From: JBKCUI01 sp052161625 | GTDB lineage: Bacteria; Planctomycetota; Planctomycetia; Pirellulales; Pirellulaceae | Strand: one strand, 5' to 3' | DNA: 64,000 nt | Assembly: GCA_052161625.1 (NCBI GenBank) | Contig: CP197412.1 | Shown: positions 51,251 through 60,440 of the stretch, piece after piece | Numbering within the stretch: position 1 is the first letter of the stretch | Layout of the letters: each line of letters opens with the position of its first letter | The notes under the pieces: model-generated | The model's input: the letters and a program-made list of their open reading frames with translations, nothing else | What the model was told of the DNA's origin: nothing | Database searches by the model: none | Translations under genes and position numbers: made by a program

Positions 51251-52201
51251 ATGGATTTGATGATCGCCTTGGCCATTTTTGTTGTTTCGGTTGGATTGCT
51301 CATAGCGTCGGCGAAATTCTTTACGGGGGCTGCGGAGACGTTAGGGTACCGATTTGGATTGTCTTCCTTTGTTGTTGGGGTGGTGATCGTGTCGGTCGGT
51401 ACCTCGCTTCCCGAGCTCATTTCTTCGATTTTGTCTGTTCGATCGGGTAGTTCCGAGATCGTTCCCGGAAACATTATCGGATCCTCTTTGTCGAACATTC
51501 TGTTTGTGTTGGGGCTCACGGTGGTCCTTTCTCAGAATCGCATCGATTTAGGGGCGCAATACATCTATATCGATTTGAATTACTTGGCCGGGGCGGCGTT
51601 GATTCTGGTCGTAACGATGTTTGATGGAGTGGTGCACGCGCCCGAAGCGATCATCGGGTTGCTGGCTTATGGTGCCTATGTCTTTTACTTGCTCAGAGCG
51701 GGCAATAGTCAAGCATCGTCCGATGCGCTTCCTCATCCTCCCGAAACGTCGAGTTCATTGGGGTGGGCGATAGGAGTTTTGATCGCAAGTGGAGTGGTGA
51801 TTTTTCTCAGTGCGAATCAAACGGTGGATTCGTTGGGAAAGATCGCGGAAACTTTGGGTGTGAGCAAGGCGATTGTATCGATGACCTTATTGTCGATCGG
51901 TACAACTTTGCCAGAGTGTGTGGTGAGCGTCTCAGCTGCTCGAGCGGGGAAGGCGGGTTTAGCCGTCGGTAACGTGCTCGGATCTTGCATCTTCAACGCA
52001 TTGGTGATTCCTGGTGTCGCTAGTTTTTTCGGCTCGTTGTCTGTGCCGGAGGAATTGCTTCATTTCTCTCTCCCTTTCTACGCAGCGGTCACCCTCCTTT
52101 TCTATCTTCTCACACAGGACAAGAAGATTTCCCCATTCGAAGGAGCGCTGCTTCTTTTGATCTATGCCCTCTTCATGGGGAAGGTTGCGAATCTGCTGTA
52201 A
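51251..52201 (+). CDS. Ca2+/cation antiporter (YrbG-like Na+/Ca2+ exchanger)
   Basis: A 316-residue CaCA-family protein with ten hydrophobic segments and the two alpha-repeats VSVGTSLPELISSILSV and LSIGTTLPECVVSVSAA that form the ion-binding sites, each followed by GNIIGSSLSNILFV or GNVLGSCIFNALVI. I chose the ATG at 51251, which begins the first helix; upstream in-frame starts at 51128 and 51182 add a polar segment without family support. Likely exports Ca2+ in exchange for Na+ or H+. Confidence 0.92.
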   Translation: MDLMIALAIFVVSVGLLIASAKFFTGAAETLGYRFGLSSFVVGVVIVSVGTSLPELISSILSVRSGSSEIVPGNIIGSSLSNILFVLGLTVVLSQNRIDLGAQYIYIDLNYLAGAALILVVTMFDGVVHAPEAIIGLLAYGAYVFYLLRAGNSQASSDALPHPPETSSSLGWAIGVLIASGVVIFLSANQTVDSLGKIAETLGVSKAIVSMTLLSIGTTLPECVVSVSAARAGKAGLAVGNVLGSCIFNALVIPGVASFFGSLSVPEELLHFSLPFYAAVTLLFYLLTQDKKISPFEGALLLLIYALFMGKVANLL

Positions 52202-52239
52202 ACGCTACAACCCAAGTGTGATCATCCGAGAAGAAAAGG

Positions 52240-53040
52240 TCATTGCTGAATGAGAACACCGCGCGCAACCAAGTCTTGCCGCTTCACATTCTCACCCCCT
52301 TGGATAGTGATCAGGGCCCGGAGTTCAAGCTCGGTGATACGGGTTGTCATGAAAAAGACACCCAGATCAGCAAAACAGACATTCGCGCCGTCCGTATGAA
52401 AGCTTGATATCGAGGGTTTGATCTCCGAGTTGACCTTGAAGTCCATGGTCTTCACGTGGAGATCGCGAGGCTCTGTCCAGTCGGGGGTGCAATTGATGGA
52501 CTCGACGAGGAGCAGTGTATTCTCTAGCCCATCGGTGATATCGGAAAACTTAGTGGATGCCGATTCCGGGAATACCGTTCCTTCTCCGATAATGACGACA
52601 TAGTTCACCCCGGTTGGGCTCGTGCATGCGGGACACTTGAAGCACCAAGGGATGCGATCTACGGATCTGGTGATTGATCCTCCCCCTTTACCTGCGGCTG
52701 TCGTAATGGGGGTTCCGTCAAGCAATCGCAAGTTCGTTTTGGAATCCCATGCTTGCGAAACATCATAGAGCTGAGGGGCCTGTTCCATAAAGGTTGGATA
52801 GAGATGTGATCTCCAGCTACGCCATAATTTGCCTTCCTGAGAGGTCTCGATGGCCATCGGCAATCGCCGGTACATGGATTCATAGTTCCAAAAGGCGAGG
52901 CCAATCTGTTTGACATGGTTCATGCACTGCATTTTCATGGCAGCGTTTTGAGCCGCGCGAACCGCTGGGTAGATCAAGCCGCAGAGGCCTGCAACGACCG
53001 CCATCGCCACAAACAGAGATCGAGTGCCGAAAGTTTTCAT
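52240..53040 (-). CDS. DUF1559-related protein lacking the prepilin motif
   Basis: A 266-residue protein. The N-terminus (MKTFGTRSLFVAMAVVAGLCGLIYPAVRAAQNAA) keeps a membrane anchor and the AVRAAQNAAMKMQCMNHVKQIGLAFWNYE hallmark of DUF1559, but lacks the GFTLVE cleavage motif. CxxC (CFKCPAC) sits mid-protein, and HTDGANVCFADLGVFF replaces the usual H-x-GG-ANV-FADGSV. Start ATG 53040 chosen; the frame is open to an ATG at 53124. Family function unknown. Confidence 0.82.
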   Translation of the reverse strand: MKTFGTRSLFVAMAVVAGLCGLIYPAVRAAQNAAMKMQCMNHVKQIGLAFWNYESMYRRLPMAIETSQEGKLWRSWRSHLYPTFMEQAPQLYDVSQAWDSKTNLRLLDGTPITTAAGKGGGSITRSVDRIPWCFKCPACTSPTGVNYVVIIGEGTVFPESASTKFSDITDGLENTLLLVESINCTPDWTEPRDLHVKTMDFKVNSEIKPSISSFHTDGANVCFADLGVFFMTTRITELELRALITIQGGENVKRQDLVARGVLIQQ

Positions 53041-53220
53041 CCTGTTGACTCGCAATGTAGGCAACCAGCGCGGGATGCGATTTGATTGGCTCTCGATTGT
53101 ACTCGAGTGGTGGGGTTGCGCCATTGGAGCTGCTGATCATTGCCGAGCCGCTCGGACGTGGTTCGGTGCAACCCTGAGGGGGCGAAGGCGATTGGGCACG
53201 CCTGCGGCGGGGGGGTAGGG

Positions 53221-53490
53221 CTAGGCTGCGATGGATTGCGATGAGGGAGCGAGAAATGCTGCCAGCGGGCAACTGAATTCGACAGTCCCTGTGGGGCCAT
53301 AGAGTTTGATCTGTTTTTCTTCGGCGAAGAAGACAATGCAATAGCCTTCCAGTGCGAACCGCCGACCGCAGTACATGCCGTCGCGGATCAACGTTGTTTC
53401 GAGCATGATCGCATCGGTGGGGATGGTCACTTTCGATGCGACGTATTCGCGGAACGTTTGTCGGATCTTGTCAGCGGGATGGTTCAGCAT
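53221..53490 (-). CDS. Conserved planctomycete hypothetical protein
   Basis: An 89-residue soluble protein. The segment GMYCGRRFALEGYCIVFFAEEKQIKLYGPTG looks like a small beta-rich fold I associate with planctomycete hypothetical proteins, though I can name no family. ATG 53490 lacks a good Shine-Dalgarno. It is 180 bases upstream of the DUF1559-like gene in the same direction. Confidence 0.65.
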   Translation of the reverse strand: MLNHPADKIRQTFREYVASKVTIPTDAIMLETTLIRDGMYCGRRFALEGYCIVFFAEEKQIKLYGPTGTVEFSCPLAAFLAPSSQSIAA

Positions 53491-53726
53491 GCGATGAATG
53501 CTAGCGTTCTCAGTAAGGGTTGGAAGACATCCCGAATATCGGCTGGGGACCTTTCCTCGTTTACCTATTCTTCGGAGTTGCGAAACCTTTTCGGATTGGG
53601 TCGTCTTTGACTCAGCTTTCGTGGATCGGATTCCGATGGTAACGGTGAAGGTATCGACTTTTCCGCCTTGGCGAATTAGCTAGACGGGAAGGCAGAGAGA
53701 CAACTCGAGCCGAAGGTTTTAAGAGC

Positions 53727-54653
53727 GTGATTGGATACGGAACATCTGTCGCTTGCGAATCGAGGGTCGCCGAACTGCGAGGCTCGACACGTTTCACGCA
53801 CGCTTGGCATCCTGCCCGAGAAGCACCTTGGGCGGCCCTGACGATCATCCATGGGTTTGGTGATCATGGTGAGCGGTTCGCGGGCATGGGAACATCTTTG
53901 GCGGCGATGGGGATCGCATTGACGGCTGTCGATTTGATTGGCCACGGTCGCAGCCCTGGTCGACGTGGATGTATCCAATCGTACGAGCAGTTGCTCGACG
54001 ACGTCGAAGCCAGCGCGGAGTACACACGGGGGCTGGTTGGAAATATCCCAAGCTTCCTGTTCGGACAAAGCATGGGGGGGAATCTGGTTCTCAATCTCGC
54101 GCTGCGCCGACCTTCAATTTGTGAGAGCATTCGAGGTATCGTGGCGGGTTCGCCGATGCTCAGGCCTGCGACAATGCCGAGAGAGCGATTCATGGACGCA
54201 GGTCGATGGCTTGCCAAGCGGGTACCAAACTGGCGAATCAAAGCCCCGGTGCAGGTCGACAAGCTCAGTCACGATCGACGCGCCCAGGACGCATACCTAC
54301 GCGATCGCTATGTCCACCGTGCGATGTCCCTACGCCTTGCGATCAACCTGATCGATAGCGGTGTTTGGGCCTTGGAAAACGCAAGTTCGCTGAGAGTTCC
54401 GACCCTCCTCATGCACGGTTCCGAGGATACGCTCACCAGTCCACAAGCGAGCGCGGAGTTCGCAGCAGCAGCCCCCGGTTTTGCCAGGCTCAAGATCTGG
54501 ATGGGATGTCGTCACGACCTGCATGATGATCTGCAACGAGAACGATTTTTCGCCTACGTCTCGGACTGGATGAAGCGGCAGTGCGTGATCGCATTCTCGA
54601 TTCCTCAGCATGCCCGTGCAACCTCCATAGTCAATCACCATTCAAGCGAATAG
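53727..54653 (+). CDS. Alpha/beta hydrolase, monoacylglycerol-lipase-like
   Basis: A 308-residue hydrolase. The oxyanion-hole motif is IIHGFGDHGERF, nucleophile elbow GQSMGG (S114 region), acid D in HGSEDTLTSP, and base H in GCRHDLHDD, the Hydrolase_4 / lysophospholipase pattern. No signal peptide. GTG start at 53727 with AAGG some bases upstream. Expected to cleave lysolipids or monoacylglycerols in the cytoplasm. Confidence 0.9.
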   Translation: MIGYGTSVACESRVAELRGSTRFTHAWHPAREAPWAALTIIHGFGDHGERFAGMGTSLAAMGIALTAVDLIGHGRSPGRRGCIQSYEQLLDDVEASAEYTRGLVGNIPSFLFGQSMGGNLVLNLALRRPSICESIRGIVAGSPMLRPATMPRERFMDAGRWLAKRVPNWRIKAPVQVDKLSHDRRAQDAYLRDRYVHRAMSLRLAINLIDSGVWALENASSLRVPTLLMHGSEDTLTSPQASAEFAAAAPGFARLKIWMGCRHDLHDDLQRERFFAYVSDWMKRQCVIAFSIPQHARATSIVNHHSSE

Positions 54654-54719
54654 GATAGTGGCGTCGGCGGATGGTCGATGAAGGCTGGAACCCCATTTTT
54701 TGTACAAGGCTGATTGCAG

Positions 54720-55112
54720 ATGTCTTTGGAATCCGATCGCGATGCGATTCTCTCTCGCACCCAACAACTTTTGGTCGCCATCACCGCCGGGGATTGGGAT
54801 GCGTACGCGGAAATCTGCGACCCTACCCTGACATGTTTCGAACCGGAAGCGCTCGGCAATCTCGTCGACGGATTGGATTTCCATCGCTACTACTTCAATC
54901 TTCCCGGCGGAGGTGCTCCGAGCGCTGTTCAGTCGACGATGATCGGACCCCATATTCGGATCATCGGCGATGTTGGGATCATCGCCTACGTGCGTTTGAC
55001 ACAAAAGATGGTCGACGGGAAACCGGTCACGACCGCGATGGAGGAGACTCGCGTTTGGCATCGTCAGAACGGCAAATGGAAGCACGTGCATTTCCATCGT
55101 TCCCCCGCATAA
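54720..55112 (+). CDS. CaMKII-association-domain-like (SnoaL/NTF2 fold) protein
   Basis: A 130-residue NTF2-like protein. YAEICDPTLTCFEPEALGNLVDGLDFHRYYF is characteristic of the calcium/calmodulin-dependent kinase II association domain, which in animals builds the holoenzyme hub, but bacteria hold it as a free-standing protein. ATG 54720 chosen. Located 13 bases before nadE, so probably co-transcribed. Its role is unknown; oligomer formation is likely from the fold. Confidence 0.85.
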   Translation: MSLESDRDAILSRTQQLLVAITAGDWDAYAEICDPTLTCFEPEALGNLVDGLDFHRYYFNLPGGGAPSAVQSTMIGPHIRIIGDVGIIAYVRLTQKMVDGKPVTTAMEETRVWHRQNGKWKHVHFHRSPA

Positions 55113-55125
55113 GGGGCTTGGACCT

Positions 55126-57126
55126 ATGACTCCAACCGGGTTTCTTCGTGTCACGACCGCTTCGGCTATTACCAGCGTAGGAAACCCGCACGCGAATCGG
55201 ATTTGCATTCAACGTGGGATTGAGCGCTTTACCGACTCGGACGTCGTGCTCTTTGGCGAGCTTTGTCTCAGCGGCTACACATGCGGTGAACTGTTTCGAC
55301 AATCGCACCTACTCGATCGTTGCCGGCATGAACTCTTCGAACTGGCCTCGATTGTGGCTTCGAATCAAATCATCGTCGTCGGGCTTCCGTGGGTACACGA
55401 AAGCAAACTGTTGAACTGCGCTGCTGTACTCACCGATGGTCGGGTGATCGGATTGGTACCCAAACAGCACTTGCCGACCTACCAAGAGTTCTATGAGGGA
55501 AGGTGGTTCCATTCCGGGCAAGGATTGAGTCAGACAATTCGATGCACCGAAGTAGACTATCCGATTCCGCTCGGATGCGATTTGCTTTTTCAGCATGAAC
55601 AAGCGGTGATCGGGATTGAAATCTGCGAGGACTTGTGGGTGCCGCTTGCGCCGAGCGCTTACCAATCGATCGCGGGGGCGAACGTACTGTTGAATCTGTC
55701 TGCGAGCAACGAGACGGTGGGCAAAGCGGTTTATCGAAGAGGACTTGTTACAACCCAGTCGGGCAAATGCAATGCGGCTTACTGTTACGCGAGTGCAGGT
55801 CCGTCTGAGTCCACAACCGATCTTGTTTTCAGCGGACATTGCTTGATCGCTGAAAACGGCAGTTTGCTGGCGGAATCCAAGCGGATTGGAACGGGGCTTC
55901 CGATTGGGCCCATTGCCGGATTGGGACCGATCGCTTCTTTTGCAACGGCCGATGTGGATTTGGATCGCATTGAGCAAGATCGACGGGCGACCGGAACGAT
56001 GCATCAACGGCTCGCGCCTGAACCAACGTTTCGTCGCATTCCTTTTGCTCTGGAGCGGGTGTCGCGACCTTTGCAACGCTGGATCGATCCCCATCCCTTC
56101 GTCCCCAAAGAGAACGCTGCGTTGCAGGAGCGGTGCGATGAGATCTTCGAGATTCAGATCGCCGCGCTCGCCAAGCGAGTCCAGCAACTGCCGTCGGATC
56201 TGCCGCTAGTCATCGGCGTATCGGGAGGGTTGGACAGTACATTGGCGACGCTGGTGGCTGCCAAGATGCTTGATGCCATGGGTTGGTCGGGCGAGCGCGT
56301 GCTCGGGATCACGATGCCGGGATTTGGGACTTCCGATCAAACGCGACGCAACGCGCTGGACTTGATTCGGCTGCTTGGACTGCGCAGCGAATTGATCGAT
56401 ATCCGCGCGAGTTGTTTTCAGATTTTTCAGAATCTGAATCATTCCCCCTTCGGCGTTACTTGTGAGGGCAAATCATGGGAGTCGCTGCAGCGTGAACTGG
56501 AGCATTTGCCGAGCAGCAAGCGACATGATTTGGTTTTTGAGAATGTGCAAGCTCGCATGCGAACGCTGCTTCTCATGAGCCGGGGATTTGTGATCGGAAC
56601 TGGGGACCTATCCGAGAGCGCGCTGGGGTGGAGCACCTACAATGCCGATCACATGTCGATGTATAACGTGAATTGCTCGGTCCCCAAAACGCTGGTCCGA
56701 TTTTTGGTTCGACACGTAGCGCAAGCGAAATACGATGGGGAGATTCGTCGTGTGCTCCTCGATATCGCGGAAACACCTATCAGCCCAGAATTGTTGCCCC
56801 TTTCCAAGGACAAGACGATCGAGCAAAGCACCGAGGCGACGGTGGGGCCCTATGAACTGCACGATTTCTTTCTCTATCACTTCGTCCGAACCGGAGCCCC
56901 GCCTGCAAAGATTCGCGAATTGGCTCGCGCGGCCTCCTTTGACAAGCCGTACACCGAGAGCGAAATCGATCATTGGCTCGACATGTTTCTGAAACGTTTC
57001 TTCGCAGCGCAATTCAAAAGGACGTGCGTTCCCGACGGCCCAAAAGTGGGAACGGTCTCGCTGTCGCCTCGCGGGGATTGGCGCATGCCCAGCGATGCGG
57101 ATCCAAGCATTTGGCGTGAAGGGTGA
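55126..57126 (+). CDS. nadE: Glutamine-dependent NAD+ synthetase
   Basis: A 666-residue two-domain enzyme of NAD biosynthesis: it amidates nicotinate adenine dinucleotide with ammonia released from glutamine. The N-terminal nitrilase-type glutaminase has E45 (GELCLSGYTCGELF), K113 (PKQHLPTYQEFYEGRWF) and C167 (EICEDLW). The synthetase domain has the PP-loop SGGLDS (366-371), MPGFGTSDQTRRNA and GTGDLSESALGWSTYNADHMSMYNVN motifs. Full length. Follows the CaMKII-association-like gene by 13 bases. Confidence 0.96.
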   Translation: MTPTGFLRVTTASAITSVGNPHANRICIQRGIERFTDSDVVLFGELCLSGYTCGELFRQSHLLDRCRHELFELASIVASNQIIVVGLPWVHESKLLNCAAVLTDGRVIGLVPKQHLPTYQEFYEGRWFHSGQGLSQTIRCTEVDYPIPLGCDLLFQHEQAVIGIEICEDLWVPLAPSAYQSIAGANVLLNLSASNETVGKAVYRRGLVTTQSGKCNAAYCYASAGPSESTTDLVFSGHCLIAENGSLLAESKRIGTGLPIGPIAGLGPIASFATADVDLDRIEQDRRATGTMHQRLAPEPTFRRIPFALERVSRPLQRWIDPHPFVPKENAALQERCDEIFEIQIAALAKRVQQLPSDLPLVIGVSGGLDSTLATLVAAKMLDAMGWSGERVLGITMPGFGTSDQTRRNALDLIRLLGLRSELIDIRASCFQIFQNLNHSPFGVTCEGKSWESLQRELEHLPSSKRHDLVFENVQARMRTLLLMSRGFVIGTGDLSESALGWSTYNADHMSMYNVNCSVPKTLVRFLVRHVAQAKYDGEIRRVLLDIAETPISPELLPLSKDKTIEQSTEATVGPYELHDFFLYHFVRTGAPPAKIRELARAASFDKPYTESEIDHWLDMFLKRFFAAQFKRTCVPDGPKVGTVSLSPRGDWRMPSDADPSIWREG

Positions 57127-57151
57127 ATGACGCGACAGCGGGGCAGAAGGG

Positions 57152-57182
57152 TTCTCGCTGAGGCGCCAAGCTCGCAGCAAGG
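57152..57182. repeat. TTCTCGC-AAGGCGC interspersed repeat, copy 3
   Basis: TTCTCGCTGAGGCGCCAAGC and the following CTCGCAGCAAGG resemble the two copies in the RAYT region. It lies between convergent nadE and metalloprotease genes and could serve as a terminator-like spacer. Confidence 0.55.
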
Positions 57183-57190
57183 AGTGGAGA

Positions 57191-58501
57191 TCAAGGTCCG
57201 AGCGAGATATTGAGGGAGCCTTGGTTATCGGCCAATCCAGAAGAAGGTTCGTTGATGCGAAGGAGGAGGATTGCGGGACGGGAGGGGGATTCGAGTGAGG
57301 TCCCTTTACCGATTCGGATGGGGGTCCAAGGTTCCGAGGGTTGTTCAGAGTCCACTTCGGCCCAGACTCCGATCAAGCAGCCGAGGGGAAATCCGCGATG
57401 GTATTCCACTGTCACGCCCGCTGCTTCCGACTCCCATGCTGGTGCGCTAGGGGGCTGCCTTATCACAAAGCGTCCGGAGGCTTCGATTTTCACGTTCGTA
57501 CCTGGAGGGACTGGCCCCCACACCGCTTGCCAGCCCCGGTCCGATGCAATCTTCGTTTCGATTGGGCTGGCGCTGTTCTCAGCTAGCGAAACGCCTTCGA
57601 GGAGCAACGAAGAACGAGCGATATCCATACCGAAGTCAAGATCATCGACGAAGCATCGCCATCGCAGGGACAATCCCGACCACTGATCTTCCATCGCTTG
57701 AAAGAATCGTTGCGAGGAAGTCATGCCGTAGTCCAAATTGCCTCGATAGATCGTTTGGAACTCTTTCGAGAGTTCGGGGTGTCCCATGAGAAATGTGCAA
57801 GCCGCCCAGCTCCAGGAGTATCGCTCCATTCGCTGCTGCCGCATATCGGGAAAGGAGACGATCGCAGAAAGCTTTGGTGCAGTTTTTTGTTCAAGCGTTT
57901 CGCGGATCAATCGAAGTCGCCCCCAGCCGGGCACTTCCTCCGGTTTGGTGGGGAAATAGCCCAATTCGAGTCTTTCTTGTTGGAACCGATGCGTCCCGAA
58001 AAGATCGGCCATCCCCTCCATCAGCCATGGGGAGCCCGCGCCTCCTTGCCATCGATACATAATCCAGTGTGTCGCCTCGTGGAGGAACAGCAATCGACGG
58101 TAAAAGGTAGTGGATTGCTCGACGACGAAGAGATGGTCTCCAAGCTGGTATCCATCCTCTAATCGAGGTACTTGAGCAAGGAGTCCGCTGCGATCCCATC
58201 GCGCGCGATCGCCGACGAGATAGACGACTGGCCCGGGGCCTGCGAGTTTGGCGGGAGATGGGGCAAAGATTCGCTTCCACTGCTCGGTCGCTTGCTCCAG
58301 GTATCCAGGCCATCGCCTCAATTCGTCATCGATCTCCAGATCGGTGATCAACCGCATGTTCGGGGCGACGAGTTCGCGGAAACCTTCGCTTGTCGTGCGA
58401 ACTTCTTGTGTGAAGCCGATCTGAACGAGAGATTGCACCGATGCCAGCAGGGCAAGGACGAGGATAGCAAGACTCGACCCACCGCTTGTGAACGGACGCA
58501 T
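57191..58501 (-). CDS. Secreted zinc metalloprotease-like protein with PA-IL-like C-terminal domain
   Basis: A 436-residue exported protein (signal peptide AILVLALLASVQSLVQIGFTQ). The gluzincin zinc motif is HEATH in FLHEATHWIMY with a downstream glutamate in PWLMEGMADLFG, the DUF1570/peptidase MA-like arrangement. The C-terminal 120 residues (ASGRFVIRQPPSAPAWESEAAGVTVEYH; GFPLGCLIGVWAEV; LADNQGSLNISL) resemble the PA-IL galactose-binding lectin fold. The protein may therefore bind a carbohydrate and cleave a nearby protein (inference). Confidence 0.85.
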   Translation of the reverse strand: MRPFTSGGSSLAILVLALLASVQSLVQIGFTQEVRTTSEGFRELVAPNMRLITDLEIDDELRRWPGYLEQATEQWKRIFAPSPAKLAGPGPVVYLVGDRARWDRSGLLAQVPRLEDGYQLGDHLFVVEQSTTFYRRLLFLHEATHWIMYRWQGGAGSPWLMEGMADLFGTHRFQQERLELGYFPTKPEEVPGWGRLRLIRETLEQKTAPKLSAIVSFPDMRQQRMERYSWSWAACTFLMGHPELSKEFQTIYRGNLDYGMTSSQRFFQAMEDQWSGLSLRWRCFVDDLDFGMDIARSSLLLEGVSLAENSASPIETKIASDRGWQAVWGPVPPGTNVKIEASGRFVIRQPPSAPAWESEAAGVTVEYHRGFPLGCLIGVWAEVDSEQPSEPWTPIRIGKGTSLESPSRPAILLLRINEPSSGLADNQGSLNISLGP

Positions 58502-58545
58502 ATGCTTTGGATCCTTCGCTAAGGTGGCTCGCGCGAGTCGAGCCT

Positions 58546-59574
58546 TTACTTCGTGCCGGCCAGTTGCGATTGGATTTGCAAAGCCAACTCGACGGCCTCG
58601 CTGGCCAATTGGCCGTTCAGTCGCGGCGCCACTTGTCGGGTTCGCACGCTTTCTGCCATATCGCGAATCTCTGCCACGAAGGCATCGATTTCGTCTCCAC
58701 CGGGCAGATCGGGGCGGAGGATTTGGCCGTCGCGCGTGAGGATTTTGAGAGGCATGGTTTCCGGAGTATCGGAGAAGGCTGCGAACTCGTGTTGCAGGGC
58801 CGCGTGTTCTAGATGGAGTTCGAACGCGTGGGTGAACGGGCGAGCAGGAGCGTCGACGATTCCCGAGCTACTGGCGACGCAGATGTTGGGGTCTTGGAAA
58901 CGATAAAGCACGTGCACATATTCCGCGACATCTCCGCGCATACGTCCGATCGCATCGACGCTGACTGGTTTGCCGAAGAGCAGTTGGATCCAGTGCAAGT
59001 CATGGACGTGGAGATCAACGAGTGGACCACCTACGCGCGCAGGGTCGTAGAAGTCAGGAATCCATGTCGGATCGGAGATCACTCGTTTGAAGTAACCACC
59101 GATGGGTTTGCCGTAGGTTCCCTTTCGCACCAGTTCGGTGGCGAATGCAAAAGCTCCCATGTAGGGAAGAACGTGGGCGACCATCACGATGCGGCCATTG
59201 GCGTTGGCGGCGTCCATAATCCTTTGGCTATCGACAGCGGTGAGGGCGATCGGTTTCTCGCAGAAGACATCCTTGCCGTGCTCGATGGCTTGAACGGCCG
59301 CATTTGCGTGCAGATGGGGTGGGAGGCAGATATCGACCACATCGATGTTCGCATCGCGCAGCATTGCGTCGTAGGATTCGAATGGTGCGATGCCATCGAG
59401 ATGGATTTGGTCACCGGGGGGGCCAAAGTTCCCTTGGATGCCCCGCCAGTCCCCAGCTCGTTTTTTTGCATCTCGGGAGCAGAACGCAGCAAGTTTTGCA
59501 TTGTCGCTGCGGCGATAAGCCAGTTGATGGATCCAGCCCATGAATCCGATACCAACTAATCCGACGTTTACCAT
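58546..59574 (-). CDS. Gfo/Idh/MocA-family oxidoreductase
   Basis: A 342-residue NAD(P)-dependent dehydrogenase of sugars or inositols. Rossmann motif GLVGIGFMGWIHQLAY at the N-terminus, CEKPIAL with the catalytic-region lysine, and VGGPLVDLHVHDLHWIQLLFG, the conserved substrate-binding helix with H. No signal peptide. 44 bases from the protease gene, same strand. Substrate unknown. Confidence 0.92.
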   Translation of the reverse strand: MVNVGLVGIGFMGWIHQLAYRRSDNAKLAAFCSRDAKKRAGDWRGIQGNFGPPGDQIHLDGIAPFESYDAMLRDANIDVVDICLPPHLHANAAVQAIEHGKDVFCEKPIALTAVDSQRIMDAANANGRIVMVAHVLPYMGAFAFATELVRKGTYGKPIGGYFKRVISDPTWIPDFYDPARVGGPLVDLHVHDLHWIQLLFGKPVSVDAIGRMRGDVAEYVHVLYRFQDPNICVASSSGIVDAPARPFTHAFELHLEHAALQHEFAAFSDTPETMPLKILTRDGQILRPDLPGGDEIDAFVAEIRDMAESVRTRQVAPRLNGQLASEAVELALQIQSQLAGTK

Positions 59575-59620
59575 GTTGCCAAGTCGATTGCTCGAGTGAG
59601 AAACAAATGCTATCGAGGCG

Positions 59621-59992
59621 TTAGTCTACCGTTTCGGGGGGCTGGGCAGAATCGTCGTTCGGAGGAGCGGTGTCCTTTTTTTCTCTCCAGGTTGGTTTTC
59701 TTTGTCGGGCGCGAGGATGATGCGACGCGAGCATTTCCCGCATCGGCAGTTCGGTCAACGATTTCGAAAGAGGTCTCGATGCGGCTTGGACCAGAGTCGC
59801 TTCCAACTTTTGTTCGTCCATTCGAAGGATCTCATTGATCTCGAACTCCACTTCGAGGCCAACTTCAAGACGTCGAAAGACCAAGCCTTTGAGGGTGGAT
59901 TGGTGGAAGAAAACGTCTTCGCGAAAGTGTTCGGTTCGAATGAATCCGAACTTTCGATCTTCCACGAGTTTGACAATCGTTCCGACTCGCAT
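59621..59992 (-). CDS. Cold-shock-domain protein with basic tail
   Basis: A 123-residue protein. Residues 1-65 form a cold-shock domain with RNP1 KFGFIRT and RNP2 VFFHQS, a nucleic-acid-binding beta-barrel; the tail is longer than classical CspA (about 70 residues) and rich in Arg, Lys and Pro. ATG 59992 chosen with AGG seven bases upstream, since the domain begins MRVGTIVKL. Seven bases follow the stop of the next upstream gene. Confidence 0.87.
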   Translation of the reverse strand: MRVGTIVKLVEDRKFGFIRTEHFREDVFFHQSTLKGLVFRRLEVGLEVEFEINEILRMDEQKLEATLVQAASRPLSKSLTELPMREMLASHHPRARQRKPTWREKKDTAPPNDDSAQPPETVD

Positions 59993-59999
59993 TAGCAAC

Positions 60000-60401
60000 C
60001 TAACCTTCGGCCTTGATTCGGCCCACACTGCTTTGAAAGTACTTGCGGCGGCGAGCACGGACCGCTTCTTGATGATGGCTCTCGGAAAGATCTTCCCAAT
60101 TCGATTTGCAGAATCGGCAACCGATCTCTTCGATATGGAATCGGATATAGTCCTTCCGGTCTTCGTTCATTGCGCCGAGGATATAGCTACCGATCTCTTC
60201 CCGGGTGGGGCAGCTCAATCGGTGGCGACGCCAAATATCCCCGATGGAGTGTACCCCGTGATCGCGCTGGGCGACCAATTGCAGCAATCGCTCACGGATC
60301 GGCGCGTCCTGACGCAATCTCTTTTCCAGCTCTGCCATTTGTTCGGCTGGCAACGCTTCCTCGATATAGGCCAAGAGAGTTGCATCGTTTAAAGGGACCA
60401 T
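60000..60401 (-). CDS. Conserved hypothetical protein with anti-sigma-like Cys motif
   Basis: A 133-residue protein. The N-terminal half is helical (LLAYIEEALPAEQMAELEKRLRQD), and FHIEEIGCRFCKSN supplies H-x5-C-x2-C, close to the H-x3-C-x2-C zinc motif of ZAS anti-sigma factors. No membrane helix is present, so if it is a sigma regulator it is soluble. ATG 60401 chosen because LNDATLLAYIEE is where similar proteins start. It precedes the cold-shock gene by seven bases. Confidence 0.65.
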   Translation of the reverse strand: MVPLNDATLLAYIEEALPAEQMAELEKRLRQDAPIRERLLQLVAQRDHGVHSIGDIWRRHRLSCPTREEIGSYILGAMNEDRKDYIRFHIEEIGCRFCKSNWEDLSESHHQEAVRARRRKYFQSSVGRIKAEG

Positions 60402-60440
60402 GATTGTTCTTGGCGCGACCAAGCTGGTTTTAGGTTCGAT

